This document shows, one piece after another, positions 63,514 to 64,000 of a DNA stretch of 64,000 nt. Every line of letters starts with the position of its first letter. The first letter of the stretch is position 1. The DNA is from Clostridiales bacterium VE202-21 (GTDB lineage Bacteria > Bacillota > Clostridia > Lachnospirales > Lachnospiraceae), in NCBI GenBank assembly GCA_000509105.1, contig BAIF02000065.1:1-64000 (forward strand). Reading direction: 5' to 3'. A program made the position numbers and the translations under genes. The notes under the pieces were generated by a model, which did no database searches, was not told the origin of the DNA, and worked only from the letters and a program-made list of their open reading frames with translations.

Positions 63514-64000
63514 ATGGCAGAAACGATATGGAATGGGTTGATAACGGCTTATAACTTTGTAATGGATAATCTGGTTATCATCAATATTCTCCTATCCCTG
63601 ATCATAATTTTCTTTCAGCGCAGATCTCCGCAGACAGTCTGGACCTGGCTGCTGCTGCTCTATTTTATCCCGATTCTTGGTTTTTTCCTCTATCTGGTTA
63701 TCGGACAGGATTTTCATAAAAGCAGGATGTTTAAGGCGAAAGAGATTGAAGGCGAACTGAAATATGCCGTTCGAAGGCAGGAGGAAACGATTTATAGAAA
63801 ACAGCTCAGGCTTGCCAATCCGGAGATGGCGCGCTTCAAGGACCTGATTCTTTACAATCTGGAGGCAGGGGAGTCCGTGCTGACTGACAACAACGATGTC
63901 CGAATCTATACGGACGGCAGAGAAAAGTTCCGGGCATTGATTGAAGAAATGAAACAGGCGAAGCGATACATCCATATGCAGTACTACATTATCCGTAACG
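63514..64000 (+). CDS. cls: Cardiolipin synthase (phospholipase D family), 3' end outside window
   Basis: First 162 residues of a membrane phospholipid synthase condensing phosphatidylglycerol to cardiolipin. Two N-terminal helices (NLVIINILLSLIIIFF, TWLLLLYFIPILGFFLYLVIG) of the PLDc_N type, then the linker to the first PLD domain (DNNDVRIYTDGREKFRALIEEM, QAKRYIHMQYYII). The HKD motifs lie beyond the window. ATG 63514 follows AAAGGAG. Confidence 0.92.
   Translation, partial: MAETIWNGLITAYNFVMDNLVIINILLSLIIIFFQRRSPQTVWTWLLLLYFIPILGFFLYLVIGQDFHKSRMFKAKEIEGELKYAVRRQEETIYRKQLRLANPEMARFKDLILYNLEAGESVLTDNNDVRIYTDGREKFRALIEEMKQAKRYIHMQYYIIRN

Overview
The window looks like chromosomal DNA of a spore-forming, low-to-mid GC Clostridia species, most likely Lachnospiraceae. 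The evidence is Firmicutes-type AGGAGG ribosome sites and sigma-A promoters, the sporulation genes spoIIR and a sipL-like gene, a dnaE-pfkA-murI housekeeping block, YesM/YesN two-component systems and several carbohydrate ABC importers. I see no rRNA, tRNA, CRISPR array, transposase or phage gene.

Layout. (A) 1-14.7 kb: a sugar locus with YesN/YesM regulators on the minus strand, then a solute-binding lipoprotein, two permeases, a cytoplasmic GH36-type alpha-galactosidase and a giant multidomain wall-anchored glycosidase that is interrupted by a frameshift. (B) 14.8-22.5 kb: a frameshifted ABC exporter, a DeoR regulator with a transaldolase-like aldolase and a FGGY kinase, an ArsR-type regulator, a 0.7 kb noncoding block of tandem and inverted repeats, and an EamA exporter. 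(C) 22.4-29.7 kb, minus strand: a REC/HD-GYP/degenerate-GGDEF regulator with a separate Hpt protein, then a HAD phosphatase, murF, ddl and pncB. (D) 29.9-39.3 kb: a second YesN/YesM locus with GH31, a second ABC importer and a UroD/MtaA-type protein. Two promoters here share an 18-bp box plus a second half-site at identical distance from the -10. (E) 39.4-46.5 kb: an AEC transporter, a PucR regulator and five poorly characterised enzymes (DUF917, DUF1177, AroM, M29-type, Asp/Glu racemase) that look like one catabolic operon. (F) 46.6-64 kb: core genes, namely plsC, a PrcB-like lipoprotein, sipL-like, ispE, a GntR regulator, spoIIR, a cation efflux protein, an acyl-ACP thioesterase, a CvfB-like RNA-binding protein, dnaE, pfkA, murI, DUF1934, an internally deleted subtilase remnant and the start of a cardiolipin synthase.

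How it works together. Loci A and D are parallel sugar-uptake modules: a membrane kinase and AraC-type response regulator control an importer whose substrate is cut by a co-encoded glycosidase. Locus E may import and degrade a hydantoin-like or amino-acid-derived compound; that is inference.

Quality caveat. Three genes (giant glycosidase, ABC exporter, dnaE) each carry a single-base frameshift. Because dnaE is normally indispensable, base-calling or assembly errors are at least as likely as real mutations. Small palindromic repeats (GGGGTCTGACCCC type at three loci, GAACAGTAA hairpins at three loci, and a 134-bp imperfect hairpin) are scattered between genes, and two genes have their stop codons inside such repeats.
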